Shown piece after piece: positions 16,847 through 25,451 of a stretch of 44,046 nucleotides of DNA. The notes beneath the pieces are model-generated. The model made no database searches. It saw only the letters and a program-made list of their open reading frames with translations, and was not told the DNA's origin. This DNA is from CADAWZ01 sp045114665 (GTDB lineage Bacteria > Vulcanimicrobiota > CADAWZ01): NCBI GenBank assembly GCA_045114665.1, contig JBGUKW010000076.1, positions 1 to 44,046 of the forward strand, in the 5' to 3' direction. Each line of letters opens with the position of its first letter. Positions within the stretch are counted from its first letter, which is position 1. The position numbers and the translations under genes were made by a program.

Positions 16847-16872
16847 CTTTGTGATAAAATAGGCATTATAAT
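16843..16872 (+). promoter_or_regulatory. Candidate rhomboid promoter using the tip of element C
   Basis: TATAAT lies at 16867-16872. TTAACT at 16843-16848, which resembles a -35 box, is 18 bp upstream and is formed by the right terminal repeat of element C. The rhomboid ATG follows at 16909 with AGAGG as RBS. Confidence 0.5.
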
Positions 16873-16908
16873 CTTGAGGATGGAAGACTTAGGACTGAAG
16901 AGGTTTGT

Positions 16909-17739
16909 ATGGAAGATAATAAAATAACATGTCCACGTTGTGAAGGAAGTGGATTATGTATTGAATGTGAAGGTAAGGGATTTATTCCTTGTCCTGATTG
17001 TAATGAAAATATATCTACTTCTTGTAAAAAATGTTCTGGAACAGGGAAAATTTTTTGTTCACCAAAATGTGAAGTTTGTGATGGAAAAGGATATATAGAT
17101 TATTCGACAAGTTCTTATGGAGGTGGCGAACTTCCTAAATATAGAGAAGAATCTTTTGTTGTTTCTATTATTCCACAAAAACCTGTAGCAACTTTTGTTT
17201 TACTTGTTATTTCTGTTCTCTGCACTGTTTTCAGCGGAATTTTATTTGGTGAGGGCAATCTTTTATGGTATTTGGGTGTATTTATTCCTGTTCTTGCCAA
17301 AGACGGAGAATGGTGGAGATTTATAACTTCAATGTTTTTGCACGGAAATTTTTGGCATCTTGCTTTTAATATGTATTTTCTTTATTGTGTTGGACCTATT
17401 ATTGAACAATTAATGGGAACAAAAAAATATTTGATGTTATATTTTATTTCTGGAATACTTGGCAGTGTTTTAAGTATGATATTAATGCCTAAAGTAGCTT
17501 CTGTTGGAGCTTCTGGTGCTTTATTTGGACTTTTTGCTTCATATTTTGCATTACATGCAAGATTTCATTGTTTCCCACAAAACGTTATGAAAAATCTTTA
17601 TTTTTGGCTCGGAGTTAATGTGTTGTTTGGAATATTAATGCCGAGTATAAATATGTGGGCTCATGTTGGTGGATTTTTAAGTGGTTTTTTGTTTATTTAT
17701 TTGTTCCCAAATCCAGATAAAAGAAATTTTAGAAGATAG
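16909..17739 (+). CDS. Rhomboid family intramembrane serine protease with N-terminal zinc-finger repeats
   Basis: A 276-residue membrane protease. Residues 8-62 hold DnaJ-type zinc-binding CxxCxGxG-like repeats (CPRCEGSG, CIECEGKG, CKKCSGTG, CEVCDGKG). A linker leads to the rhomboid core at about residue 95, with six membrane helices. The catalytic dyad is Ser202 in GASGALFGLFASYFAL and His252 in MWAHVGGFLSGF. The L1 loop WWRFITSMFLHGNFWHLAFNM is typical. The zinc-ribbon head is cytoplasmic by topology and may bind a partner or substrate. The trkA gene starts 2 bp after its stop, so it shares a transcript with the potassium uptake genes. Confidence 0.93.
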   Translation: MEDNKITCPRCEGSGLCIECEGKGFIPCPDCNENISTSCKKCSGTGKIFCSPKCEVCDGKGYIDYSTSSYGGGELPKYREESFVVSIIPQKPVATFVLLVISVLCTVFSGILFGEGNLLWYLGVFIPVLAKDGEWWRFITSMFLHGNFWHLAFNMYFLYCVGPIIEQLMGTKKYLMLYFISGILGSVLSMILMPKVASVGASGALFGLFASYFALHARFHCFPQNVMKNLYFWLGVNVLFGILMPSINMWAHVGGFLSGFLFIYLFPNPDKRNFRR

Positions 17740-17741
17740 TC

Positions 17742-19100
17742 ATGAAAATTATTATATATGGAATAACTGATATTTCTTATCTCATCGTGAAAGATTTATG
17801 TAAAACTCATGATATAACTCTTATTGATGATAAAGAAGAATTACCTTCAAAATTTGAGAAACTTGATATAAGTTTCATTTCAGGTAATATTTCTGATAAA
17901 TCTGTTTTGAAAAGTGCTAATGTTTCGGAATGTGATTTGTTTATTGCCTGTAGTGGGTATGATGAATCAAATATTGTAGCTTCATGGTCTGTAATGAGAG
18001 TTTCAAATATTGAAACAGTTTGTTTTGTGAGTAAACTTGAATATTTTCATAACATATCTACTGATGATTTTTTTATATCAGAAGTTGGAATTGACCATGT
18101 TATGTGGCCAGAAGAATCACTTGTAAGAGAAATTTTTAGAATTGTTTCTGTTCCTGAAGTTGTTTATGTGGATTATTTTGAAAAAGGAAAAGCAAGGCTT
18201 TTTGAATATAAGATAAAAGAGGATTTTCCACTTTTAAATAAAGAGTTGAAATATTGCTCATTTCCTCCTGAGACAATTATGGTTGCACTTACTAGAAATG
18301 GGGAATTATTTATTCCAAATGGTTCAACTAAAATTCTTGCAGGTGATAAACCTATTTTTGTTGGAAGTCAAAAGGGAATGAGTCTTTTAGCTCGTAATTT
18401 TTTTTCAACAAAAGAAGAAAGAATTGACAGTGCTGTTATAATTGGCGGTGGAAATATTGGATTTATGCTTGCAAAAAGGCTTGAATCTGTAAATATATCT
18501 ACAAAGATAATAGAAAAAGATAAGAGTAGATGTGAATATCTTGCAGATAAACTGTCAAAAACACTTATTATAAATTCTTCTGGTGTTGACACAGACTTAT
18601 TTTATGAAGAGGAAATTGGTGAAGCAGATGCTGTCATAAATGTAACAAGTAATGATGAAACAAACTTATTTTGTTCTGTTTTAGCTCGTCAATTAGGGGC
18701 TAAAAAAATTTTTTCAAAAACGAGTTCAGATTCGTTAGTACCGATTTTTGAAAAAGCAGGTGTTGATGTAATACTTTCACCAGGTAGAACGATTTTAAAT
18801 GAATTAAAGAGCAGAATAATAAATAAGGATGAAAATATTTTATCTCTTGTTGGAAAGGGGCAGGGAAGTCTTTTTGAAATTGATGTCCCTTTTGCTTTTG
18901 ATGGTTACCAAGTAAAAGACCTTCATTTGCCTTATAATGCGATTATTGCTGTTGTAAAAAAAGTTCGTAAAGTTACAATTCCAAAAGGTAATACTGTATT
19001 GAATAAAAATGATAAGATGATTATTTTTACTAAATCTGAAAATGCTGTTGGGGTAAAAGAATTCTTTAGAAAAAAAGAAGATAATTTAAATGAGACTTGA
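17742..19100 (+). CDS. trkA: Trk system potassium uptake protein TrkA
   Basis: A peripheral regulatory subunit of the Trk/Ktr potassium channel that binds nucleotides at the cytoplasmic face of TrkH. The 452-residue protein has the duplicated TrkA-N/TrkA-C layout. The second Rossmann domain at about residue 228 has a textbook motif (AVIIGGGNIGFMLAKRLE). In the first domain the glycine motif is degraded (IIYGITDISYLIVKDL), so only the second half may bind NAD(H) normally. TrkA-C domains follow each (LFEYKIKEDFPLLNKEL and SLFEIDVPFAFDGYQVKDL). It overlaps trkH by 11 bp. Confidence 0.93.
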   Translation: MKIIIYGITDISYLIVKDLCKTHDITLIDDKEELPSKFEKLDISFISGNISDKSVLKSANVSECDLFIACSGYDESNIVASWSVMRVSNIETVCFVSKLEYFHNISTDDFFISEVGIDHVMWPEESLVREIFRIVSVPEVVYVDYFEKGKARLFEYKIKEDFPLLNKELKYCSFPPETIMVALTRNGELFIPNGSTKILAGDKPIFVGSQKGMSLLARNFFSTKEERIDSAVIIGGGNIGFMLAKRLESVNISTKIIEKDKSRCEYLADKLSKTLIINSSGVDTDLFYEEEIGEADAVINVTSNDETNLFCSVLARQLGAKKIFSKTSSDSLVPIFEKAGVDVILSPGRTILNELKSRIINKDENILSLVGKGQGSLFEIDVPFAFDGYQVKDLHLPYNAIIAVVKKVRKVTIPKGNTVLNKNDKMIIFTKSENAVGVKEFFRKKEDNLNET

Positions 19101-20562
19101 TTATATTACAAGTGTTATCGGAATCGTTTTGATGTATTTCGGTGCATTGTTTTTATTTCCAATATTTGTTGCTATATATTATTCCGAATATTTAGCTATT
19201 TTTCCATTTTTAATAGGAGGAATAGCTTCTAATTTGTTTGGATTATTTTTGTACAAATTATTCGGTATAAAAACTGAACTTAAAGAGATAAAGAAAAAAG
19301 AAGCTCTATGTATAGTTGCTTGTATTTGGGTATTGCTTTCTCTTTTTGCCTCTATACCATTTTTATTTTTTGGACTTTCCTTAGTTGATTCAATTTTTGA
19401 AGCTACATCAGGAATTTCTACGTGTGGAGCTTCAATATTAACTGATTTTTCAATGTTGCCGAAGAGTGGTTTTTTTTGGAGATCCTTTTGTCAATGGCTT
19501 GGTGGTATTGGAATAATCGTTATATTTATTGCAGTCCTTCCACAATTTGCTTTTGCAGGACGACAATTTTTCTTTTCTGAATCGGCCCTGCAGAGTAGTG
19601 ATAGAAATACATTTAGAGTTCAGTATTATGCTTATAACATTATAGCTGTTTATATAATTTTATCTATATCGGCTGTTATTGCTTTAAAATGTGCTGGAAT
19701 GCCATTTTTTGATTCTGTCTGTAATATGTTTTCCATGATTTCAGCAGGTGGTCTTTCACCACATCCAAATAGTATAGCTGGATATCATAGCAATGCTATT
19801 GTTTGGGTATGTATAGTATTCATGTTCCTCGCTGGTGTTAATTTTACTATTCAATATAAAGTCATTTTTCAAAGAAATTTTAAAATACTATTGAGGAATT
19901 CAGAATACAATTTTTATTTTATATTTTTTATAATTGCATCACTTTTAGTTACAATCTTAATAACATGTGATCCTAATTCTGTTTGTAAAGGAATGTGGTC
20001 TGATAATTTTAGAAATTCACTTTTTCATACTCTATCAATCATGACGAGCACAGGATTTTATTGTGTAGATCACGATCTTTGGGATTCAAAAGCAAAAATG
20101 GTTTTAATATCTTTGATTTTTATGGGAGCCTCAGCAGGTTCTGCTGGAGGTGGTTTAAAAATAGCTCGAATTGTTTATATTATGAGATTTTTAGTTAGAG
20201 AAGTTAAATTATTGCTACATCCAAAGGCGATAATCCCAATAAAATTAGATCAAAAATCAGTTGCTGAATCTATTGGTCAACAAATAATTAGTTTTGTATT
20301 TTTATATTTTGCAGTTTATCTTATTATTGGTTTTATCATAACCATGATTGAAAATGATATACTCAAAGGTTTTCTTTCTACAGCAATAACATTGGGAAAT
20401 ACAGGACTTGGTTTTGCACCTTTTGGACCAACAGGCGGATTTGCTCACATGAGTACAATATCGAAATATATATTGTCTTTGACCATGATAATTGGACGAC
20501 TTGAACTCATTCCATTTTTGATTATATTTAATAAAGATTACTGGCATATAAGTAGAAAATAA
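19090..20562 (+). CDS. trkH: Trk potassium uptake transmembrane subunit TrkH
   Basis: The potassium-conducting subunit, 490 residues, built of four M1-P-M2 repeats. Pore-loop regions are visible in EATSGISTCGASILTDFS, in MFSMISAGGLSPHPNS, in TLSIMTSTGFYCVDHD and in TAITLGNTGLGFAPFGP. The segment FFWRSFCQWLGGIGIIVI and the SAGSAGGGLKIARI loop are typical of TrkH. It starts at ATG 19090 inside the end of trkA (translational coupling) and is followed by a bidirectional terminator. Confidence 0.95.
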   Translation: MRLDYITSVIGIVLMYFGALFLFPIFVAIYYSEYLAIFPFLIGGIASNLFGLFLYKLFGIKTELKEIKKKEALCIVACIWVLLSLFASIPFLFFGLSLVDSIFEATSGISTCGASILTDFSMLPKSGFFWRSFCQWLGGIGIIVIFIAVLPQFAFAGRQFFFSESALQSSDRNTFRVQYYAYNIIAVYIILSISAVIALKCAGMPFFDSVCNMFSMISAGGLSPHPNSIAGYHSNAIVWVCIVFMFLAGVNFTIQYKVIFQRNFKILLRNSEYNFYFIFFIIASLLVTILITCDPNSVCKGMWSDNFRNSLFHTLSIMTSTGFYCVDHDLWDSKAKMVLISLIFMGASAGSAGGGLKIARIVYIMRFLVREVKLLLHPKAIIPIKLDQKSVAESIGQQIISFVFLYFAVYLIIGFIITMIENDILKGFLSTAITLGNTGLGFAPFGPTGGFAHMSTISKYILSLTMIIGRLELIPFLIIFNKDYWHISRK

Positions 20563-20569
20563 TAAAAAA

Positions 20570-20600
20570 ATGTGTTGTGATTTTTCACAACACATTTTTT
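20570..20600. terminator. Bidirectional rho-independent terminator
   Basis: ATGTGTTGTGA (20570-20580) pairs perfectly with TCACAACACAT (20585-20595) across a 4-nt T loop. A-rich sequence precedes the stem and T-rich sequence follows it, so it can end both trkH and the leftward His-rich gene. Confidence 0.92.
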
Positions 20601-20611
20601 CACTTTATGTA

Positions 20612-20935
20612 TTAACGATTGTGGTAGCGATTGTGATGACCTGGATGATGTGGTTTGTGGTGTGGCTTATGATGTCTTTCAACTACTTTACAATTATGAC
20701 ATCTGCATTTTGGTGAACATTCACCTGGACGGCAAAAACCATCTCTTATACATCTGCAATTTGGTGGACATATACGTTTGTGATTTTTATGATGTTGTTT
20801 TTTGTGATGTTTGTGATGCTTTTGTGCTACTATTTGAGGAGTTCCTACATTTACTTGTATTACATTTGCAAATGCAGAACAAGTGCTTAAGAAGAACATG
20901 AATATTACTGCTATTATTGTAACTTTTTTATTCAT
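20612..20935 (-). CDS. Exported His- and Cys-rich protein, probable metal binder
   Basis: A 107-residue protein with a signal peptide (IIAVIFMFFLSTCSAFA, cleavage likely before NVIQV). The mature 80-odd residues contain a His/Lys cluster (HHKHHKKQHHKNHK), a central Cys module with seven Cys (ICPPNCRCIRDGFCRPGEC then SPKCRCHNC), and a C-terminal His/Pro tail (HHKPHHKPHHPGHHNRYHNR). Such composition suits binding of nickel, zinc or copper in the periplasm. The Cys module might instead be disulfide-bonded. I know no family match. It is monocistronic, between the Trk terminator and the U32 gene, with AGAGGT before the ATG at 20935. Confidence 0.8.
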   Translation of the reverse strand: MNKKVTIIAVIFMFFLSTCSAFANVIQVNVGTPQIVAQKHHKHHKKQHHKNHKRICPPNCRCIRDGFCRPGECSPKCRCHNCKVVERHHKPHHKPHHPGHHNRYHNR

Positions 20936-21056
20936 AATTTTTTACCTCTTTCTTTATTTTTTTCTTAATATTAAAGTAGTAGTTTTTTTTTATTATATTT
21001 CATTAAAAAAAATTAAATATTTTATTTTTTTATCTGTTCACATTTAAGAAAACTAT

Positions 21057-22259
21057 TTAATTTTTCTCCCTGATTCTTCTTAGCATAGCAAATTCATCGA
21101 GATTTTTATCGAGCATAGCCGTATCGCTACTATGAACAACTTCTCTATATTTTCCATCTCCACAGAGAATAGGATTTGGCAAAGTCAATGAAGTTATATC
21201 TCCATTTGGTGTCAACATTTCCAAGGTCTCACCTGCATACATGTTGCCTTTTACTTTAAATTCCCTCATGTCATCTTTTATATTTCCTGTACCATGAGCT
21301 ATAAATTCTGCGTCAGAAATATATTTTGCTAAATCTGTGCTGTAGTCATTTTCATTGACTTGACCATTTCTCATGAAACCTTCCGAATATCTTCTGTTTG
21401 ATACTCTTGAAAGAAGTTCTAAACATTTTTCATCAGGTATTTCTTTTCCGTTGAGTAATTGTCTATAAATAGAAACAACAGAAGCCAAATAATGAATATT
21501 TTTCATTCTACCTTCTATTTTTAGTGAAGTTACCCCCACTTCTTGAAGTTGTTTTACAAATCTGTAAAGTGCTAAATCCCTTGAATTGAACAAATAAAGT
21601 CCTCTTTCATCTTCAAATACAGGCATATACTCATTTGGTCTCGTCTCTTCTGAAAGATAGTATTTCCACCTACAACTTTGGGCACATTGTCCCTTATTTG
21701 CTCCTCTTTTTGCAAGATAATCACTTATTGCACACCTACCAGAATATGAAAAACAGACTGAGCCATGAATAAAAACTTCAGTTTCTATTTTTCCATTTGT
21801 GTCTTCTGCTATCTGTTTTATTTCATTAAAAGAAAGTTCTCTTGCTAAATTTACTCTTGTAGCTCCCATTTTTGAATAAAAAAGTGATGTTTGAGAACTC
21901 ACAGTATTTGCCTGTGTGCTTACATGAATTGGAATTTTAGGACATGTTTCAATAAGTGTTGAGATAAGCCCAACATCTGCAACAATAAAAGCGTCTACTC
22001 CTATTTCTTCGAGCCTTCGAGCTGTTTTTTTGAGGTCTTCATATTCATTGGAGCGTGGATATATATTTAATGTTATAAATCCCTGTTTTCCTAATTTATG
22101 TAAATGATTTAATCCCTCTTCAGCTTCTTCAAAAGTAAAATTTCCTGCAAAACTTCTGAGAGAAAAATTTTTCATTCCAAAATATACTTCGTCTGCCCCA
22201 TAAGCAGAAACCCAGTAAAGTTTTTCAAGAGTTCCTGCAGGTGCTAATAACTTCGTCAT
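21057..22259 (-). CDS. U32 family protein, TrhP-like tRNA hydroxylation enzyme
   Basis: A 400-residue U32 family protein. Members such as TrhP (YegQ) help make 5-hydroxyuridine at tRNA position 34, although the family is still named peptidase. The signature is EVFIHGSVCFSYSGRCAISD near residue 165, with nearby cysteines in GQCAQSCRWKYY that probably bind an iron-sulfur cluster. The N-terminus (LLAPAGTLEKLYWVSAYGAD) and VHVSTQAN-like segment (IPIHVSTQANTVSSQ) also match. The C-terminal SNRRYSEGFM region is typical. It is a single leftward gene. MITE-like copy D lies upstream. The subfamily assignment is moderately sure. Confidence 0.9.
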   Translation of the reverse strand: MTKLLAPAGTLEKLYWVSAYGADEVYFGMKNFSLRSFAGNFTFEEAEEGLNHLHKLGKQGFITLNIYPRSNEYEDLKKTARRLEEIGVDAFIVADVGLISTLIETCPKIPIHVSTQANTVSSQTSLFYSKMGATRVNLARELSFNEIKQIAEDTNGKIETEVFIHGSVCFSYSGRCAISDYLAKRGANKGQCAQSCRWKYYLSEETRPNEYMPVFEDERGLYLFNSRDLALYRFVKQLQEVGVTSLKIEGRMKNIHYLASVVSIYRQLLNGKEIPDEKCLELLSRVSNRRYSEGFMRNGQVNENDYSTDLAKYISDAEFIAHGTGNIKDDMREFKVKGNMYAGETLEMLTPNGDITSLTLPNPILCGDGKYREVVHSSDTAMLDKNLDEFAMLRRIREKN

Positions 22260-22345
22260 TTCTTTTGTCCTTCCGTTATCGTATTTAGTCTGTACTATTT
22301 TGTCAGTCGCCTGCTGTTGTTAGTATAGTGTCATTAAAGTTATAA

Positions 22346-22576
22346 TTAACCCATTGTGTTAGTTAATTCAAAAAAATAAGTAAATAAAAAGTTACTGAAA
22401 ACTATCCAATATATGCCTATTTACTATCACTTTGTCATTGCGAGGCGAAGCCGTGGCAATCTAAGCCTGTAAATTATTATTTACTTGAAAAATAAGTCGA
22501 TCGCTTCTAGTTTATAGTATTGTAGCAGACTTGTTTTATAAACTACTAAATTTAAACTAAGCGGTTGACATTGCCC
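22346..22576. mobile_element. MITE-like palindromic element, copy D, truncated
   Basis: The left arm is intact: ttaacccattgtgttagtta (22346-22365), the ~100-bp arm shared with copies B and C, gtcattgcgagg near 22434-22445 and cgtggcaatct. The element then stops in the middle of its right half at about 22576, exactly where the stop codon of the leftward gene begins. The right inner and outer ends are missing. It fills most of the 317-bp gap between the U32 gene and the paralog pair. Confidence 0.75.
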
Positions 22577-23758
22577 CTATCTTTTTCTCCAAATTCGATT
22601 ATAATCATCTAAATCTACATTTGGATCAAATAGAGAAGAATTTGTCTGCACTATTGTTCCATCATCACTTTCAAATGTATGCCTGTAACTATCACCAACA
22701 TTATATGGTAGCTCCGTCCAATTGCGACTATAATTAAAATCCTTGTCTGGCTCAAATAGAGAAGAATTTGTCCTAATTATCGTTCCATCATCTCTTTCAA
22801 AAGCATACATATAATTATAATCACCTTTATAGGCTCTTTCTGTTGTTGAATCCTCCTCATGAGTATTATTTATTTGAGTATTATTTTGAGTGTTATTATT
22901 TATGTGATTACCATTTGTTCGACTGTGATACATAGCCCTGATTCTATCTTGAGATTCAGAAGTATTTCTATTTATGCTTCTGTAAATCTCGTCTATTTCT
23001 TTTCTTGTCTGTGCTATTTTATCCCAAGATGAAGATGTATTACTTGTTTTTTGAGATGATGATTTACTCTTTTGTGAAAAGAATGAATCTTTTAATTTTA
23101 ACCAATTTTTATCTATTTGAATTTGTTGTATTTTCTTTGATAATTCAGAAAATAAATTTTGATGTTCATTTTTTAATGTTACTCTTATTTCTTTTATACT
23201 ACCAGGATTTAAATCAAGTACCATGCCGTTTGGAAACATAAAAGGAGTTAACATATTAAAAGGAACAGGTTCTCTTATTGAGGCTATTTCTAAAGTTGTT
23301 ATAGTATCAAAACCATTTATTTTTCCACTTATTGTTGCAGATCTGTATGTATATTGTCCATAGTGAGCCAATGAATTAACCCCAATAGATTTAAAGCCGT
23401 TTATTTTTTGGTTTATGTGTGATTTTATGCTCTGTTCTACTTTTTGTGAAGGCTGATTTGTTTCTCTTAATATCCTAAAATTGAATATTTGTTGTTGCAA
23501 CATTTGCATTATAGAAAAATATTCCACATCAGCACTGACATAATGTAATCCAAAAGCAATAGGCAAAATGGAAAAACTTTCTACTTTGTCAGGACTTTCT
23601 GCCGTTATGTATATGACTATATTTTTATTTGGAAAATTCCAAACTATATTTGGAGTATAATTCCAACCTGTTGGAATTTCCATTGTTCCAAATGTCGTTT
23701 TAAACATTGGATCGACAATATTAATTTTTGTATAAGTGAAATTTGTATTATTGACCAT
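22577..23758 (-). CDS. Paralog of the upstream lipoprotein, without signal peptide
   Basis: This 393-residue protein is of unknown family but is clearly related to the product of the next gene upstream. Shared blocks in the same order are IVDP...MEIPTGWNYTPNI, LPIAFGLHYVSADVEY, a YTYRSATISGKINGFDT segment, IREPVPFNM and IDKNWLKLKDSFF. It lacks the signal peptide and lipobox of its partner. The middle is Ser/Asn-rich (residues 240-305). The C-terminus has a duplicated motif, FERDDGTIIRTNSSLFEP and FESDDGTIVQTNSSLFDP; the partner has one copy. Its ATG lies 11 bp inside the upstream gene, so it is translationally coupled. MITE-like copy D begins at its stop codon, so the C-terminus may be altered. 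Confidence 0.8.
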   Translation of the reverse strand: MVNNTNFTYTKINIVDPMFKTTFGTMEIPTGWNYTPNIVWNFPNKNIVIYITAESPDKVESFSILPIAFGLHYVSADVEYFSIMQMLQQQIFNFRILRETNQPSQKVEQSIKSHINQKINGFKSIGVNSLAHYGQYTYRSATISGKINGFDTITTLEIASIREPVPFNMLTPFMFPNGMVLDLNPGSIKEIRVTLKNEHQNLFSELSKKIQQIQIDKNWLKLKDSFFSQKSKSSSQKTSNTSSSWDKIAQTRKEIDEIYRSINRNTSESQDRIRAMYHSRTNGNHINNNTQNNTQINNTHEEDSTTERAYKGDYNYMYAFERDDGTIIRTNSSLFEPDKDFNYSRNWTELPYNVGDSYRHTFESDDGTIVQTNSSLFDPNVDLDDYNRIWRKR

Positions 23759-25118
23759 TTTGATTTTCCAATGGATTTATGATTTGCATTTCTGTCCATT
23801 CTTTACCTGACAACCCTCCGCCTGAATTTGGATCAAATGCAGGTGAATCAGATTCAATTATTGTTCCATCTTTTGATTGCCAAATGTGATTTGCTGTACT
23901 GTCAACAGTTCTTCGTCCATCTATTGGACTTTCAACAAGTGATTGACCTGTTCTATAATATCCCCATGCTTCTCTCACTCTGTCCATCGACTCAGATGTG
24001 TTTTGTTGCATTTCTCTTGAAATATTGTTTATATCAGCAATATGCTGTGAAACAATATTTGCCATTCTCTCTCTACTCTGTGCAATTTCTGTTGTTGCCC
24101 TTTGGGCTAATTGTGAAGTAAATTTATCTCTTGCTGATAACCATCTTTGATCAATATTTAATTTTGATATTTTTTCTTCAAGATTTGGAAGAAGGTGTTC
24201 ATGCTCAGATTTTACAGTTCTTACACAAGTTATTATTTGACCAATATTTGAATCATATTCTATTCCATTTGGTAATTTTATAATACCATGATACATGGAT
24301 TTTGGAATAGGAAGTCTTATTGATAATATCTCAATAACAGTTACTGTATCCCTACCGTTTATTTTTCCAGTTATCTTAGAATTTCTATATGTGTATGAGC
24401 CATTATGTGCAAGTGGTACTTGTACATTTCTGTAAGTATTCAGAAGAGAATTAATTTGGTCTTTTATCTTTTGATTTGGTTCTGTTGTTGATTCTATTAC
24501 TTTAAAATCATTTATTCGTTTTTTTAATTCTGATACTTGTGAATTGTACTCTGCATCTGCTTTTACATAAGGAAGTCCAATACTTATTGGTTGATACCAA
24601 AAACTTTCAATTCCATCAGGGGCTATTCCTGATATACCACCAACAATATTTCCAGATGAGGCATTCCAAAATATATTTGGCTTGTAACTCCACCCCGCAG
24701 GAATTTCCATTGTACATAGAGGGGTATTTATGTTTGGATCTATAATTGTTACTGTTTCATAATGGTAATCATAATTTAAATTAGCTTGTTTGGACTTAGT
24801 AATTTTATTTTTTGTGACTGTTTTTGGGGGAATATTAGCAATATTTGTTTTGCCGTCTTCATCATTATCCCATTCTACAACAACTCCACTAACTTCGACT
24901 TCTCCATCATCTTCGTTATCTGATTCTACTTCAACTGCCTCTGGATCATTGGGAGTTTGAGATTTTGGAGCTACTGCAACTTTTGATTCTTTTTCTTCTT
25001 TTAATGTCTGTTTCTGTTCAGTTGTCTGTTTTGTCGTCTGTGCATTTTCTTTCTTTTCAAAACAACCTGTTGACAGCATTGCCAAACATATTGCAATTAT
25101 CGCCAATATTTTTTTCAT
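23748..25118 (-). CDS. Lipoprotein of unknown function, first of a tandem paralog pair
   Basis: A 456-residue exported lipoprotein with signal sequence ILAIIAICLAMLSTGC and lipobox LSTGC (Cys19). Residues 25-105 are a Lys/Glu/Asp-rich linker. The conserved core at about 115-350 matches the downstream paralog (TMEIPAGWSYKPNIFWNA, YQPISIGLPYVKADAEY, YTYRNSKITGKINGRDT, IDQRWLSARDKF). A helical segment with QNTSESMDRVREAW follows. The C-terminal motif IWQSKDGTIIESDSPAFDPN occurs once here and twice in the paralog. I know no named family. It is divergent from a secreted caspase-fold peptidase across a 333-bp spacer. Confidence 0.82.
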   Translation of the reverse strand: MKKILAIIAICLAMLSTGCFEKKENAQTTKQTTEQKQTLKEEKESKVAVAPKSQTPNDPEAVEVESDNEDDGEVEVSGVVVEWDNDEDGKTNIANIPPKTVTKNKITKSKQANLNYDYHYETVTIIDPNINTPLCTMEIPAGWSYKPNIFWNASSGNIVGGISGIAPDGIESFWYQPISIGLPYVKADAEYNSQVSELKKRINDFKVIESTTEPNQKIKDQINSLLNTYRNVQVPLAHNGSYTYRNSKITGKINGRDTVTVIEILSIRLPIPKSMYHGIIKLPNGIEYDSNIGQIITCVRTVKSEHEHLLPNLEEKISKLNIDQRWLSARDKFTSQLAQRATTEIAQSRERMANIVSQHIADINNISREMQQNTSESMDRVREAWGYYRTGQSLVESPIDGRRTVDSTANHIWQSKDGTIIESDSPAFDPNSGGGLSGKEWTEMQIINPLENQNGQ

Positions 25119-25282
25119 GTTTTTTCCTCTTTTATAGGTACATTCTTATAATTTTATTTTCGACGATCTTATAAAAATTTCTTTCAATTTTCAAGGTTTA
25201 TAAAAATTTTAAAAGAACTTTATAAAAATTACAGCAATTTTGATGGGGCTTTGAAAAAATAAAATAATTTGTTATCTTCTTT

Positions 25283-25406
25283 CACAACTTTTTGGGTGCA
25301 ATACGCTCACTAGTTCTCTTTTTTCCACATATATAGTTCTAATGCAAGATACTACTACGGAAAAAAGACATATCGTTCGCTGTATTGCAGTGCACAAAAG
25401 TTGTTC
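25283..25406. repeat. Long imperfect inverted repeat between lipoprotein and peptidase genes
   Basis: Two arms of about 45 bp face each other. Both contain, in order from outside, ACAACTTTT, a G/T/C-rich block, GCAATAC, a GC-containing block and TTTTTTCC. The tip is an AT-rich stretch (ccacatatatagttctaatg). The arms diverge in the middle but keep their landmarks. The element could be a structured leader RNA or a decayed MITE of another family. The rest of the 333-bp spacer (25119-25282) holds three copies of TATAAAAATT and the motif TTACAGCAATTTT at 25229, which recurs near recA. Confidence 0.65.
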
Positions 25407-25451
25407 ATTTAGAGTTTTTTCACAGTCCTATAATAAAAAACTGGAGGTAAA

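Noticed and set aside
20650..20901. Rightward reading frame opposite the His-rich gene
   Set aside because: It is the antisense shadow of His-rich codons. It has no RBS, and the leftward frame has a clear signal peptide and start.
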